Part shown: one piece after another, positions 12,643-24,239 of the stretch
Position numbering within the stretch: the first letter of the stretch is position 1
How the letters are laid out: every line of letters starts with the position of its first letter
Origin: Paramecium sonneborni
Taxonomy: Eukaryota; Ciliophora; Oligohymenophorea; Peniculida; Parameciidae
NCBI GenBank assembly: GCA_905182985.1
Contig: CAJJDN010000123.1
Span: 215,205 to 279,204, forward strand
DNA: 64,000 nucleotides
Direction: 5' to 3'
Translations under genes and position numbers: made by a program
The notes under the pieces: model-generated
Databases searched by the model: none
What the model saw: the letters and a program-made list of their open reading frames with translations, nothing else
What the model was told of the DNA's origin: nothing

Positions 12643-13608
12643 ATATATATTTATTTAATTAATTTATGAACAATTAATATAACCTTGCCATATATTATTT
12701 CTAATATTATTTTATTTAATCTATTTAACTTATTCAATTTTTAATAATTTTTATTTCTTCTATGCTTATATTATAAGTTGTAAATTAATTCAATATAAAT
12801 TAACTTCTAAAAAAAACTATCTTTCACTTTATTATTCAAAAATTATCTAGATTAGATTTATATTCCATTAGATAAATATTAAATTATTTATTAAACATTA
12901 TGTAAAATACATATTTTTATTTAATAAATATAATATTTATTTTAAATCGTAATTAAAAAGATTGTCAAACTAAGACAGGAATTAAAGTTCTATTAAATAA
13001 ATTTTTTAATGAGTGGTCTAATGAGAAAATAAAACATACGATATTATGAAATTTTGAAATATCAGTTTAATTAGTTTGAATAAATAAAGGTTTTTCAAAC
13101 AGATGAAAAAAAAATCATTTTCATTCATGTCAATTCATAATAGTTGAAAGTTTTCTAAAATTTAAGTAAAAAAAGAATAGCGATATTTAAAGGAACAAAA
13201 TCAATATATATAAATTAAATATTCATTTAACAAAATTAATTTTTAAAATAAATTTTTTTACCTACTAAAAATGTATACATTCTATGGTTTTATTTATTAT
13301 TATGAAAGATATTGAATACTCTTTATTTTTGAATTTCAAAAAAAGAAGTATTATATAGTATTTTTTAATATAATTAAAAGAAAAAAATAATTAAGAAGTA
13401 TTAAATATTTCATTATTTTTGATTTAATAAACATAATGTCAAAGCAAATCATTTGGAAATAAAAACTGGTTAAGAGTAAAAAACAAATTATACGATTGGA
13501 AATTTATTCCACTTAAAAAAGGCTAAATGGATATGTAATATAAGAGTCCACAATGAAATATTCTCAAAAATTACTTAATTTAAATATTAATATATATTTT
13601 ATTCCATA
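12643..13608. other. Long intergenic region between Myb and channel genes
   Basis: About 970 bp between two divergent starts, one of the longest gene-free stretches here. It contains one 98-codon plus-strand frame (13009-13305, beginning MSGLMRKQ) that is lysine- and glutamine-rich but has no recognised domain and could be chance. No repeats or structured RNA were recognised. Confidence 0.4.
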
Positions 13609-16600
13609 ATGAAAAAAGAGAAAAGAAATGACAAAAGAAAAACTTCTTAAGCTTCTCTTTATCGGGCTTCAATCACAATTACTGAAATTCCTGATAATCT
13701 GATTAAAAAAAATGATATTTTGGCAGAGGAAATATAAAAAACAGTGAAAACACTTACATTTTAATAAAGAGTTGCTAAAGCAGAAAGACATATTTATGAT
13801 GCTTATTATTTTAGAACAATACGCAATGACATTGATGAAACTGATAAGAAATTTCTAAAAATTTTATGGATTATTGAGAATTAGTACTTTTGGATTTAAT
13901 TCCAATTCATATTAACTTTATTATATTAATTGATGACTTTCTTTGAATCAGCAGCAACAGATGGATTAGAAGGATTTATCTTATCATTTTTTGGTTTAGA
14001 TACTATCATAACAGTAATTTTGTTAACAAAAAAGAAGAAAGGAGGTTTTGGATTCAAATTTAATTTAAAAAGATAACTTAAAATTTTCTTTTTTTCTATG
14101 TGTTTACTAGATTATTTTATTCATCTTGGTGATCCTAGTATAATAAGATTTAGTAAAATCTTAAGAGCTTTATTAATGCCTTTATATTCAAAAGATTTGA
14201 GAAGGACTTTAAAAGGGATAATGAAAGCAGGTCGAGATTTATTTTTATTGATAGCATTATATATATTCGTAATTTCGATATTTTCATTTATAGGCATAAA
14301 TTTGATAGGAGAATTAGATAATGTTGATAAAAAAACCTAAGATTACGGAAATTTTTTAAAACTTTTTTCTATGTTACTAATGACTGCAACTCTTGATTTT
14401 TATCCTGACATATTAATACCGCCAATGATGTAAGGAACCTATTATGCTTTATTCTTTATTATTTATTTATTGTTATTTATTTTTCTGTTTGCACCTATTC
14501 CATTAGCAGTAGTGTATGAAGGATTTCGAAATCATAGAATGGAAATAGCAATTAGCGATATAATAAAATAGAAATCAGCTATGATGGCTAGTTTTATTTC
14601 TTTAGATTTTGAAGATTAAGGATTTTTAGCTGAAACATAGTTTAAGGATTTTATAAGAGTTTTCTATAAAAATTAATTATCAGAACACAAACTTTAACAA
14701 TTATTTGGAGAAATTGATAAAGATTTCAAGTAAAACAAAAATAATAATTAGTGATAAAGTTTAATTTGATGAATTTTATTAATTATTAAAAGTATTGTAA
14801 GAAGGAACCAGATTTAATCTACCTGAGACTAAACCGTTAGAATGTTGGGAAAAAATAAGAGCATATTTAAATTAAAGAGGTTTAATGTAATTTATAGAAG
14901 GAAATCTTTTTGGAACAATCATGTTGATAGTAACTCTTACAAATTGTATACTAATTATTATAGCATTTTTTATTGAGGATATTAATGTCTTAGATATATT
15001 CAATTCTTTAGACACTATGTTCTTAGTAATTTATTCTTTAGAATGTATGATTAAGATTGTTGCACTTGGAATAAGAGAATTTTTTAGAGAAGGATGGAAT
15101 GTTTTTGATATTTTATTGGTTATTCTATAATTAGTTTTTGATTATGTTTTATTTAGTGTAGTAAGTGAGAATATTGTACAATCTATTAAGGCAAATAGAA
15201 TATTGAGATTAGCAAAAATATAGAAAGTTTTTCGGTTATTTAGAGCATTTAGATCAGTTAAAATTATTAGTTTTTTACTAAAAGGAGTAGAATTTTTGGA
15301 TGTTGTTAGAAGATTATTATATAAAATTTTATTCTGTATTCCTATAATATTAAGATTGATGATGCCAGTTTAAATGGTGTTCTTTATTTATGCTACAATT
15401 GGCATCTATGTATATGGTGATGTAGAAACAGTTCCTGATAATCCATATGCCAATTCTAAATGTGATCCAAATGAATTTTAACACTCTTGGGGAGATTGTA
15501 AATATGCTGATTTTAAAACATTTAGTGGAGCATATTTGATGATGCTTCAATTTTTTATTGCTGCTGAATGGAATTAAGTTGTATTCGAATTAACTTATGA
15601 TACTGAAAATATGTTTTCAGCTATGATTTTTATTGGGTCTTTTGAATTTTTGTCTATATTTTTATTAGCTTTAATTAGTGGACTTGTTTGGGAAGTATTT
15701 ACTATTGTATCATTATCAATCAAATAAGAAGATGAATAACTTGAAGATCAAGATGAAATTTCAAATGAAATTCAATTAGACACAAAAATAAATGGAATTT
15801 CTGGGATTACTTAATTAAAAAAAAAAACAAGAATTTTAAATGATGACAATCCAGATGTTATTTAATTTTAATAAAAAGATAAATAAGATTTAAAAGAAGC
15901 CAATCCAGCTTTTAGAACTATATCAGAACAATTTTAATAAGATACTTTTAATGAAAATAAGTAAAAAACTATAGAAAATTCATAAGTCAGAGTTGTGTAA
16001 ATTGCTCATTCTAAAAGTATCATAATAATCAAAGGCCCAGAATATAAACCATATGATGTTGGTTCATTATATAAATAACATTTCAAAGATTATCAGAGTT
16101 TTTTAGAATAAAAATAAAACAGCGAAGGTTTTGATTTACAGAATGTAACAACTGAATATATGAACCATTTAAGAAATGAAATAAAAAAGGAAGAATTACG
16201 TAATAAAAAATACATAAACATTTCTAATCATCAATTATTAATATAAAATGCAGTACTTAGAGATGCTTCTGAAGTTTACATTAAGTAATAGGAGGACGAA
16301 TTTTTAAAAACATCTTACAGAGAGAAATTTGAAAGAATTTAGGAATTGAAATTTTAAAGTAAATTTAAAGTTGAGAGTAAAATATTATTTTCTTTGATGG
16401 GAATTTTAAAATTTCCTAAACCAAACATTAAATATTACTTTTAGATACTTTATCTAATTGAAAACTATTTCACATATTAATTATTACCTGAAAGTTCTTT
16501 TTTTAAATTACTGCATCAAATTAATAATAAATGGTATTTAATAAGTATAGAGGATACAGAAATATGTTTTAATAAATTGCATTAAGGTCCTTGGGATTAT

Positions 16601-17177
16601 TCTGATACTTTATTTAAGACTTGTAACCTTTAGATTTGTGATAATTTGAGAAGTTTTATAGATTAGGACACATATGAGAGCAAAACAACAGTTGAAGAAT
16701 TTAAATTAAGTTTAAGCAAATTAGCAAAGAATTTTGAAATGGATATCACTTCAGTAGATGTTAATAGTAGTTGTATTCTTTATTAAATTACAAATGATTA
16801 ATTTGAATATGATACTAATTCGATAAAATTTAAAAGAAGTAAACATCTTTATTTTATGAATAGCTCAAGAAGATATCTCTCCAGAGTAAAAATTTGTAGC
16901 TTTGGAATCCCATAATAATACAAAACATTATATTCATCATTAAGATTCTTAAATATCTGATGAGCATAAACATGTTAGCAAAACAATAATGTTTGTCTTG
17001 ACTAAAACTTAAGCTTAAGAACAAAGAATAATCTATTAAAACTAAGTTATGCTAGCATAATTTATATTAGATCTAGCTGGAGTAATTCATAATTATTCTC
17101 ATAATTTTTTTTAATAAATTGAGGATTTATATACTTTGAGACTTAAATAAAGAGGTAAAGGTTTAAAGAGATTGTGA
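13609..17177 (+). CDS. Two-pore channel-like cation channel
   Basis: Two-domain voltage-gated-type channel of 1,173 residues; two-pore channels release calcium or sodium from endolysosomes or acidic stores. Domain I has transmembrane segments, a weakly charged S4 (RFSKILRALLMPLYSKDLRR) and a pore near residue 250 (LFSMLLMTATLDFYPDILIP), close to the TPC filter context. The linker holds an EF-hand loop, DKDFNDKVQFDE, near residue 370. Domain II has an S4 with RILRLAKIQKVFRLFRAFRS and a pore near 630 (LMMLQFFIAAEWNQ). Introns at 14730-14751 (which splits the EF-hand) and 16839-16863 bring the length to 1,174 codons. The cytoplasmic tail, about 480 residues, is far longer than in animal or plant TPCs (about 730-820 total) and has no domain I recognise. 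Confidence 0.87.
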
Positions 17178-17193
17178 TTAAGTTATTATTAAT

Positions 17194-17818
17194 ATGTTTA
17201 AATTAATATTACCTTTTGTGTATGTTCACTCAAAATATACATTTTAAGAAGTGAAATAGCTTAATTAAGCTATGTTTGATTCATTCAATATTGGTTAGAG
17301 TATATATTAAATTTTTAAATCAAGTAAATCCTTCATGGTTTATTCTATTCTATAAATCCTAATGTCAACATTCTTAAAAGTTTTTACCAAAATGGGAATA
17401 TCTAGGTTATCAAATTAAAAAATTTATCAGTGTTGGGGCTGTTGATTGGTAAAAATTATTAATTATTGTAGTGAAATTGAAAAAGATTTGTGCAGCTTAT
17501 TTTAAATCAATGAAGTACCAACTATGATTTTGTTTAAAAAGGATGCAAATCTTTATCAATATAGTGGAAATAGAACTTATGAATCCTTCTATTAATTTCT
17601 TGAGAAAGATTATTAAGATTATAAAATGGAAACATAATCCTACCAAGAAGCGCATTTTAATCTTACAAACAATATTAATTTTATTGTTGCTAATATTAAT
17701 AGGCTTTCTGATTTGAGTTTATTTCTAAAAAAAGTATCAAAATTCATTAATATAGAGTTAAGCAAATAATAGCTCAATTTAGGAAATACCAGGATTCTAT
17801 AAATCAATGGAGGTCTGA
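17194..17818 (+). CDS. Small secreted thioredoxin/PDI-like protein with CxxS site
   Basis: Predicted 184 residues with a hydrophobic N terminus (MFKLILPFVYVHS) that looks like a signal peptide. One thioredoxin fold: NPSWFILFYKSQCQHSQKF corresponds to the PDI active-site helix, followed by VGAVDC, the cis-proline segment EVPTMILFKKDA and a YSGNRTYESF strand-helix. The active site is CQHS rather than CGHC, so the second cysteine is missing; such sites favour isomerase or thiol-trapping roles over full oxidase activity. Three introns of 25, 23 and 22 nt restore the fold and make the length 185 codons. It starts 16 bp after the channel stop on the same strand, an unusually tight gap. Confidence 0.82.
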
Positions 17819-18007
17819 TTTTATATAACCAATAAATATATTGGCGATATTAATTTTATACAATTCATAAAAAGAGAAAAATATATTTAAAATTAAATAA
17901 TATCCCTAAAATAATAATATTAAAATAATCAAAATTTTTTAGAAGAATATAATAAATAATTATATTAAACAATATAAATCAATTTGTTACTTATGAATTT
18001 GGTTAAT

Positions 18008-18759
18008 TCAAGGAGCTTCTTCCTTTGTATTACTTTTTACCTTCGCTTTTAGATTGTCAATAGAAATCGAATCTATTTATGTATTGATTGAACTTGAATA
18101 GGTTCTAGAGTGTTTTAGTTATTCGCTTCCTCTAAATACTTATTGAAATACCCATTTAAAACTGCTTACCTGTTCAATATGCTTGTATATTTATATAACA
18201 TTCATACATCAAGTGTAATTGCTATTCGCTTTATAGATTTAATTTTTTGCTCTGTTAGACTGAGTTTTATAGCCATCAACATAATTGTGGCTGATGTGGT
18301 ATGATCTTTAGATTCAAAAACTGGAAATCCGACAGATCTAATTTGCTTTTATTCAGCCTTAAGTTAGATCTGAAACTCTTACCAATTTTAGAGCCTCTTA
18401 AACTGTTGCATAAATAGTCTATTTTTCATCTTCTCCATCATCATTTTTTAATAAATAATTCTTATCCATGACGATTGCCAATATCTAGCTTTTGCGTTCT
18501 TTTTTTTATAAATGAATTTTATACTTTTACCACCAGCCACAAAAACACATTTTTCATTTATTTATTTAAAATTTGGCCTATCGCTTTGTTTTAGATTAGT
18601 GTATCCAGAATCAGTCGGAATCACTAAACATTCAACATCTTCATTTTCAACTGGACCTGCTGTTAAAGCAATTTCGCAGTCTCCAATATCTTATTTTAGT
18701 AACAATTAAGGAAACTATGAAGATCTCTCTCCAGTTTAATAGCAAAGATTATTTCCCAT
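18008..18759 (-). CDS. Divergent macro-domain protein, probably N-myristoylated
   Basis: Predicted 224 residues. Macro-domain features: IALTAGPVENEDVECLVIP as first strands, VFVAGGKK, then IYATVQEALKLAEQKQIRSV followed by GFPVFESKDHTTSATIML, the conserved helix-strand-helix end of the fold, and IKRIAITLDHIEQVSSFKWV. Macro domains bind or hydrolyse ADP-ribose. The usual asparagine-rich VNAAN segment reads VIPTDSG here, so hydrolase activity is doubtful. The N terminus MGNNLC fits glycine myristoylation with adjacent cysteine palmitoylation. Introns of 26 nt (18499-18524), 25 nt and 26 nt bring the length to 225 codons. Start complement 18757-18759; stop complement 18008-18010. Confidence 0.78.
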
Positions 18760-19251
18760 AATTATTTAATATAAATACAAATGAAATAATTTATAGTTGA
18801 ATTTGAAATGTTCAAAATATCTAGGATTTAAACAACATAAATCTTCATTAAAAGCAACTTATTAAATATTATTCTATCTTTAATTATGTTCATGATATAA
18901 CTTATGTATTTTTTTTTGTTTTCTTATTCAATTCAAATTTCTATTCTTCTCACAGAAAATCTTACCTAATATTTAATTGAATATCTATGATTCATTTATA
19001 TTAAATGAGAGAGCTTATAATTCTTTGATTTGAGGTATAAGAAAAATTTTTAATAATATAAATTATTTTTGATTTTAGAATAGAAAAATAAATAAAATTA
19101 TGAATAATGTAGAAGTAGATTTAGAATAATAAATTTACATAGAATGATGAAAAATAAATAAATAGGAATGTAAAAATGAATATTCTAAGAAATTTAGATT
19201 GTTTATAAAATATATGGATTAGAAAACTTAAATAGTATATATTGATAATAC
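18760..19251. other. Intergenic stretch with nothing recognised
   Basis: Roughly 490 bp upstream of the macro gene and downstream of the hypothetical gene at 19252. AT-rich, with many short frames on both strands but no coherent protein and no repeat. Confidence 0.5.
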
Positions 19252-19752
19252 TCATTTTTAATGAGAGACAGATTTATTTCTTTTTCTGTATTTTTAGGAT
19301 AATGCTTTATTTTTGAGATTTTTGAACCTGTTAGTTATATCAATGGTTTGAAGCTTATTTCTATATTGTTGTTAGAAAATATGGATTGAATTGAATGGTA
19401 GATTAGGAGAGTTTGTGATTTTAATTTTGTAATTATCTGATTACCCTTTCTTATTATCAATGAAATAATAAGGGATAGTTTAAGTAGAAGCCTTTTAGTG
19501 CAAATCAAATGATTAACTATTATAGTTTTGAGAATAGTTTTTGATGTATGAATGATTTAATCTTTTAATTTTATGTGCAGGAAGCATTTTGGATGCCATC
19601 TCAGTGGGTTTAGGTTCAGAATATATATTAGTAAGTTGATGAATGGTTTTACGTAGTAATTAGATTGTATACATAGTATTATCATTAATGGATTTTTATT
19701 TAAGACGAGGAAATAAGGCTTTAGGTTGTATTTTGTATTCTAATTCGATCAT
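19252..19752 (-). CDS. Hypothetical 166-residue basic protein
   Basis: An uninterrupted 167-codon frame ending in TGA (complement 19252-19254). The protein is rich in N, K, Q and S, with short motifs such as KPTEMASKMLPAHKIKRLN and no transmembrane segment or known domain. Its start (complement 19750-19752) lies 43 bp from the ATG of ribosomal protein S11 on the opposite strand, so the two share a tiny divergent promoter. The part from 19433 upward is copied at 20632-20951 by the direct repeat described here. Confidence 0.55.
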
Positions 19753-19795
19753 TAAAGTATTAAATTTTTATATCTTTTTTTTAAAAAATTATATT

Positions 19796-20326
19796 ATGGC
19801 AGACGTTCAAACATAAAGAGCTTTCTAAAAATAAGAGGGAATTTTCTAAAACTCAAAGAAATTGTTAGCTAAGAAAACATCAAAAGGAGTTAGATATTGG
19901 AAAGAAGTCGGTCTTGGTTTCAAAGTACCAAAGGAAGCAATAGAGGGTCACTATATTGATAAGAAATGTCCTTTTACAGGAAATGTTAGTGTGAGAGGAG
20001 CAATATTAAAGTAAATAAAAGTTAATAGAGAATAGAGGCATAGTAATTTCAACAAAGATGACCAGAACAATAATCATTAGAAGAGATTATTTACACTATG
20101 TTGCCAAATATAATAGATATGAAAAGAGACATAGAAATGTTCCAGTTCACATTTCACCAGCTTTTGGACCAGTTAAGGAAGGAGATATTGTTGTTTGTGG
20201 ATAATGCAGGTAGAATTTAAATAATAAATAATAAGACCATTATCAAAGACAGTTAGATTCAATGTTTTGAAAGTTATTCCAAATGAAATCATTGGTAATG
20301 TTAGAAAACAATTTGTTTTATTCTGA
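19796..20326 (+). CDS. RPS11: 40S ribosomal protein S11 (uS17), copy 1
   Basis: Small-subunit ribosomal protein binding 18S rRNA, 159 residues, the normal size for eukaryotic S11. The protein begins MADVQTQRAFQKQEGIF and contains [32 protein letters not shown], the S17 signature [20 protein letters not shown], then [20 protein letters not shown] and [20 protein letters not shown], ending NVRKQFVLF. Introns of 25 and 26 nt interrupt lysine and arginine codons and close the frame exactly. Base use is less AT-extreme than its neighbours, as expected for a highly expressed gene. Confidence 0.97.
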
Positions 20327-20631
20327 TTCAAATTACATTTGCATACATATAGTACAATATATATATATATAAATAATTTAAATATCAAGATGTAGTAATA
20401 AATCATTTGTCATTAAGTACTTCTAATAATTTTTATAGTTATCTAAGAGGTGACTTTTGAGTAATAGTGAGGATTTTATTTTTAATTTAAATTTAATGAA
20501 CTTTCTATAGCAAAGGAGCTAATTTATAAAGTTTGTATTTGTTGGGTGAAGAATCTTTGGTAATTTTATTGAATTTATCTTCACTGAATGTGAAATTGAA
20601 TTGAGAAGGAATGACTGTCAAATTATTAGGN

Positions 20632-20951
20632 TTATCTGATTACCCTTTCTTATTATCAATGAAATAATAAGGGATAGTTTAAGTAGAAGCCTTTTAGTGC
20701 AAATCAAATGATTAACTATTATAGTTTTGAGAATAGTTTTTGATGTATGAATGATTTAATCTTTTAATTTTATGTGCAGGAAGCATTTTGGATGCCATCT
20801 CAGTGGGTTTAGGTTCAGAATATATATTAGTAAGTTGATGAATGGTTTTACGTAGTAATTAGATTGTATACATAGTATTATCATTAATGGATTTTTATTT
20901 AAGACGAGGAAATAAGGCTTTAGGTTGTATTTTGTATTCTAATTCGATCAT
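20632..20951 (-). CDS. Truncated second copy of the hypothetical gene at 19252
   Basis: Same start and first 106 codons as the gene at 19252-19752, then cut by the N at 20631. A product of the direct repeat rather than a separate gene. Confidence 0.7.
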
Positions 20952-20994
20952 TAAAGTATTAAATTTTTATATCTTTTTTTTAAAAAATTATATT

Positions 20995-21525
20995 ATGGCA
21001 GACGTTCAAACATAAAGAGCTTTCTAAAAATAAGAGGGAATTTTCTAAAACTCAAAGAAATTGTTAGCTAAGAAAACATCAAAAGGAGTTAGATATTGGA
21101 AAGAAGTCGGTCTTGGTTTCAAAGTACCAAAGGAAGCAATAGAGGGTCACTATATTGATAAGAAATGTCCTTTTACAGGAAATGTTAGTGTGAGAGGAGC
21201 AATATTAAAGTAAATAAAAGTTAATAGAGAATAGAGGCATAGTAATTTCAACAAAGATGACCAGAACAATAATCATTAGAAGAGATTATTTACACTATGT
21301 TGCCAAATATAATAGATATGAAAAGAGACATAGAAATGTTCCAGTTCACATTTCACCAGCTTTTGGACCAGTTAAGGAAGGAGATATTGTTGTTTGTGGA
21401 TAATGCAGGTAGAATTTAAATAATAAATAATAAGACCATTATCAAAGACAGTTAGATTCAATGTTTTGAAAGTTATTCCAAATGAAATCATTGGTAATGT
21501 TAGAAAACAATTTGTTTTATTCTGA
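20995..21525 (+). CDS. RPS11: 40S ribosomal protein S11 (uS17), copy 2 (probable duplicate)
   Basis: Same sequence, same two introns and same protein as 19796-20326, offset by 1,199. Given the N between the repeat copies, this is probably the same locus assembled twice. If real, it would be a perfect recent tandem duplicate. Confidence 0.85.
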
Positions 21526-21601
21526 TTCAAATTACATTTGCATACATATAGTACAATATATATATATATAAATAATTTAAATATCAAGATGTAGTAATAA
21601 A

Positions 21602-22102
21602 TCATTTGTCATTAAGTACTTCTAATAATTTTTATAGTTATCTAAGAGGTGACTTTTGAGTAATAGTGAGGATTTTATTTTTAATTTAAATTTAATGAAC
21701 TTTCTATAGCAAAGGAGCTAATTTATAAAGTTTGTATTTGTTGGGTGAAGAATCTTTGGTAATTTTATTGAATTTATCTTCACTGAATGTGAAATTGAAT
21801 TGAGAAGGAATGACTGTCAAATTATTAGGATTATGAAGCCTATTTTTGAGAGGTCTTTCATCTTTAATTTAATAGAGAACTTGACTCTATTGGATTCTAT
21901 TGGAATGAATAGATTTCTTTTTAGTACTTTCTATTTCTGTAGACTATTTTTATTATGATAGATTTGGTAATAATTTTCTATTTTTAAAAGATGTGATAGG
22001 TGTTGGATATTCCATAGATTCAGAGAGAAGTTTAAGTTGATTAGTATGTGAAGATTGTTAGTATTCTTGCCATCCTATTAATTAAGTTTAATCATTAATC
22101 AT
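21602..22102 (-). CDS. Basic, disordered ORF just after the kinase; possible kinase tail
   Basis: A 167-codon frame (166 residues) rich in S, K, Q, N and P, with stretches such as MEYPTPITSFKNRKLL and SPLRQLQKLLEVLNDK and no recognised domain. It starts only 8 bp after the stop of the kinase at 22111-23080 and lies in a different frame, so it may be that kinase's C-terminal tail joined by an unseen splice or frameshift. I could not find a GT donor that connects them. The 3' end is also present in the other repeat copy (20403-20630). Confidence 0.5.
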
Positions 22103-22110
22103 ATTAATTA

Positions 22111-23080
22111 TCAAATATAATCATTCTTATTAAAAGTGATATTAGTAAGATTTAGTGATTCATCTGGTTGCAAAAATGAATTATGATGTTATCTTTGAAA
22201 CCACTAACTAAGTTTGACTTATTCACAATTTAATCTATAAATTGGATTCTTGGCAAGCAAAGAATTAAGTAACATAATTAAATCAGTAGGAATAGTCTTA
22301 CAATCTATAAGTGGATTATGATAAATGATTTATTTTTGCAACTCTTCTTAAGTTAATCCTTCAAATGGACGATTCTAAAATATTAATTCCTATATATATA
22401 TGTATTAAATTAATACAAAAATAATAATTCCTAAAGACCAAATATCTACTTTCTCATTATGTGGTTACAATAATACAATTTCAGGAGGCATATAATGTGT
22501 AGTACCACAATTTGTTGGTTCTGCTACATATCCATTAATTTATGTTGCCCAATTAAAATCTGTTAACTTTATTAGATCTTATTCATCCAATAAAATATTA
22601 TCTAACTAAAAATATACTTTATCTCAAATACTTTTAAGTCTCTATGAACAATCTTCTATCTATGTAAATAGATTAATGCCTCATTTAATTAATATATGTA
22701 ATGATAAATCTCACTTTCTTATAATCTTCTTTTACTAACCTACTAACGAAGTGTTCCTTTGCTACAATACTCCTATACTAAATATATATATTTATCATCC
22801 TCAAAGTATTCCACCAATTCTACTATATTTGGATGATGTAGTTTTTATTATATTCTTATCTCACTCAATATATTGTTTTCTGCATGAAATTCTTCCATCT
22901 TCTATTTCTCAATCTATTAAATATTACTTAATTCATTACTAATTTTATTGCATATTTCTTCTTATTCTCTACATCTTTCGCTAATTTAACCTTCCCATAT
23001 GATCCCATTCCAATCTCTTCCAATAATTCATAATTTCTTCTTGTACTTTGAATTGTATTTTTAATTTTGCAACAAAACAT
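22111..23080 (-). CDS. Protein kinase with DFN in place of DFG
   Basis: Ser/Thr-type kinase, 296 residues, little more than the catalytic domain. Seen: YELLEEIGMGSYGKVKLAKD loop, YAIKL lysine, HHPNIVELVEYFED, IVHRDLKLDNILL, LTDFNWAT (glycine of DFG replaced by asparagine), CGTTHYMPPE, and VDIWSLGIIIFEL, with the terminal NPIYRLNCEQ arginine. The aspartates for catalysis and metal binding are kept, so activity is possible. Three introns (26, 26 and 27 nt) restore the frame and give 297 codons. Start complement 23078-23080; it diverges from the formin gene with 165 bp between starts. Confidence 0.87.
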
Positions 23081-23245
23081 AATTTTTTTATGTAATTTTT
23101 AATCAGGTCCACTGCACCCAAATTACCTATCAATCTAGAATGTGTACTTAGAGAAAATAAATAAATTATTGAACTTAAAATCACAACCATTCATCCTGGT
23201 CCTTGTATTTAATAACATATTGACATCTTCTTAAATGATGTAGAA

Positions 23246-24201
23246 ATGACAGAAAAAGATCATAAACGTTTCAATTCTCTTGAAGTTATTGTCAAATACT
23301 CTATTGCTCATCAATATATGACTATTACTGGTAAATTACTCAATCTTAGTCTTGAAAAAACATAAGAACTCTTAAAATCACATCATCTATTTGATTTGGC
23401 ATCTGCTTATTATTGGATCATTGCTTCAGGACCTCAAGAGAGCAGTGAATTGATTTTTGATTCCAATCTAGACTTATAAGGCATGTCTCTCATTATGTAT
23501 TTAAATTGCATAAATCAATCGTAATAAACATGTTCTATCGATCTAATTGATAAACATTTAAAACTCACTGATGATCCTGAAGTCATATACCTAATGCTAA
23601 GATTACTGAAAAAACATTAAAATTTAAATCAAATACAAGTTGAAAAAGTCATTTTAGCTAATCTTAACTAAATGGAAACCTCTCTTTAGGCCAAGTATTG
23701 CTTTGCAGAATTTATTAATGAATATTATGAAAATTGTGAAGTTTCTTCTTCTTTTAAAAATTTATTATTAGCTAACAAATTGGAATAATATTTACAGACT
23801 CCAAGTTTAATCTTTACTTTTTAAAGTTAAGAAGAATAATAATATCCATTAATCACAAAAAGAGAGTCTAAATATATTTATAAACTTGATGATTGTGAGA
23901 TGCAATAAGAAATTGAACTTTTAAAAAAAAATGTTTGCTTAATCAAAGATGAAGAATTTATTTAATAAGATGAAACTGAAAAATAAAATGGAGTCAATTT
24001 ATTTGAAATTAAATAAGAAATAAGTATTTTAAAAAGAAAATTAGCAGAAGCTGAAAAATTAAATTAATAATATGAAGAAAAAATAAGTAAATTAGAAGAA
24101 GATAAATAATTTTTATTATAAGAATTAGATGAATCAAAAAGATAGAATTAAATCAATTTGAATTCATTTAATTCATAAGTAAATGAAAAACTTAAATAAA
24201 C

Positions 24202-24239
<38 letters not shown>

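Larger units (their letters stand above)
19433..21829. repeat. 1,198-bp direct repeat with a single N between copies
   Basis: Bases 19433-20630 and 20632-21829 look identical by eye at a constant offset of 1,199, separated by one N at 20631. Each copy includes the 5' part of the hypothetical gene, the whole S11 gene and the 3' part of the minus-strand ORF ending at 21602. As at 471-2593, the copies start and stop exactly at the N, which fits an unmerged contig overlap. Confidence 0.9.

Noticed and set aside
13009..13305. 98-codon ORF in the Myb-channel gap
   Set aside because: With one stop codon in AT-rich DNA such a frame is expected by chance fairly often, and it has no domain or splice support.
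18512..18709. Plus-strand ORF beginning MNFILLPPATK
   Set aside because: It is antisense to the macro-domain gene, whose frame is supported by three introns and fold motifs.
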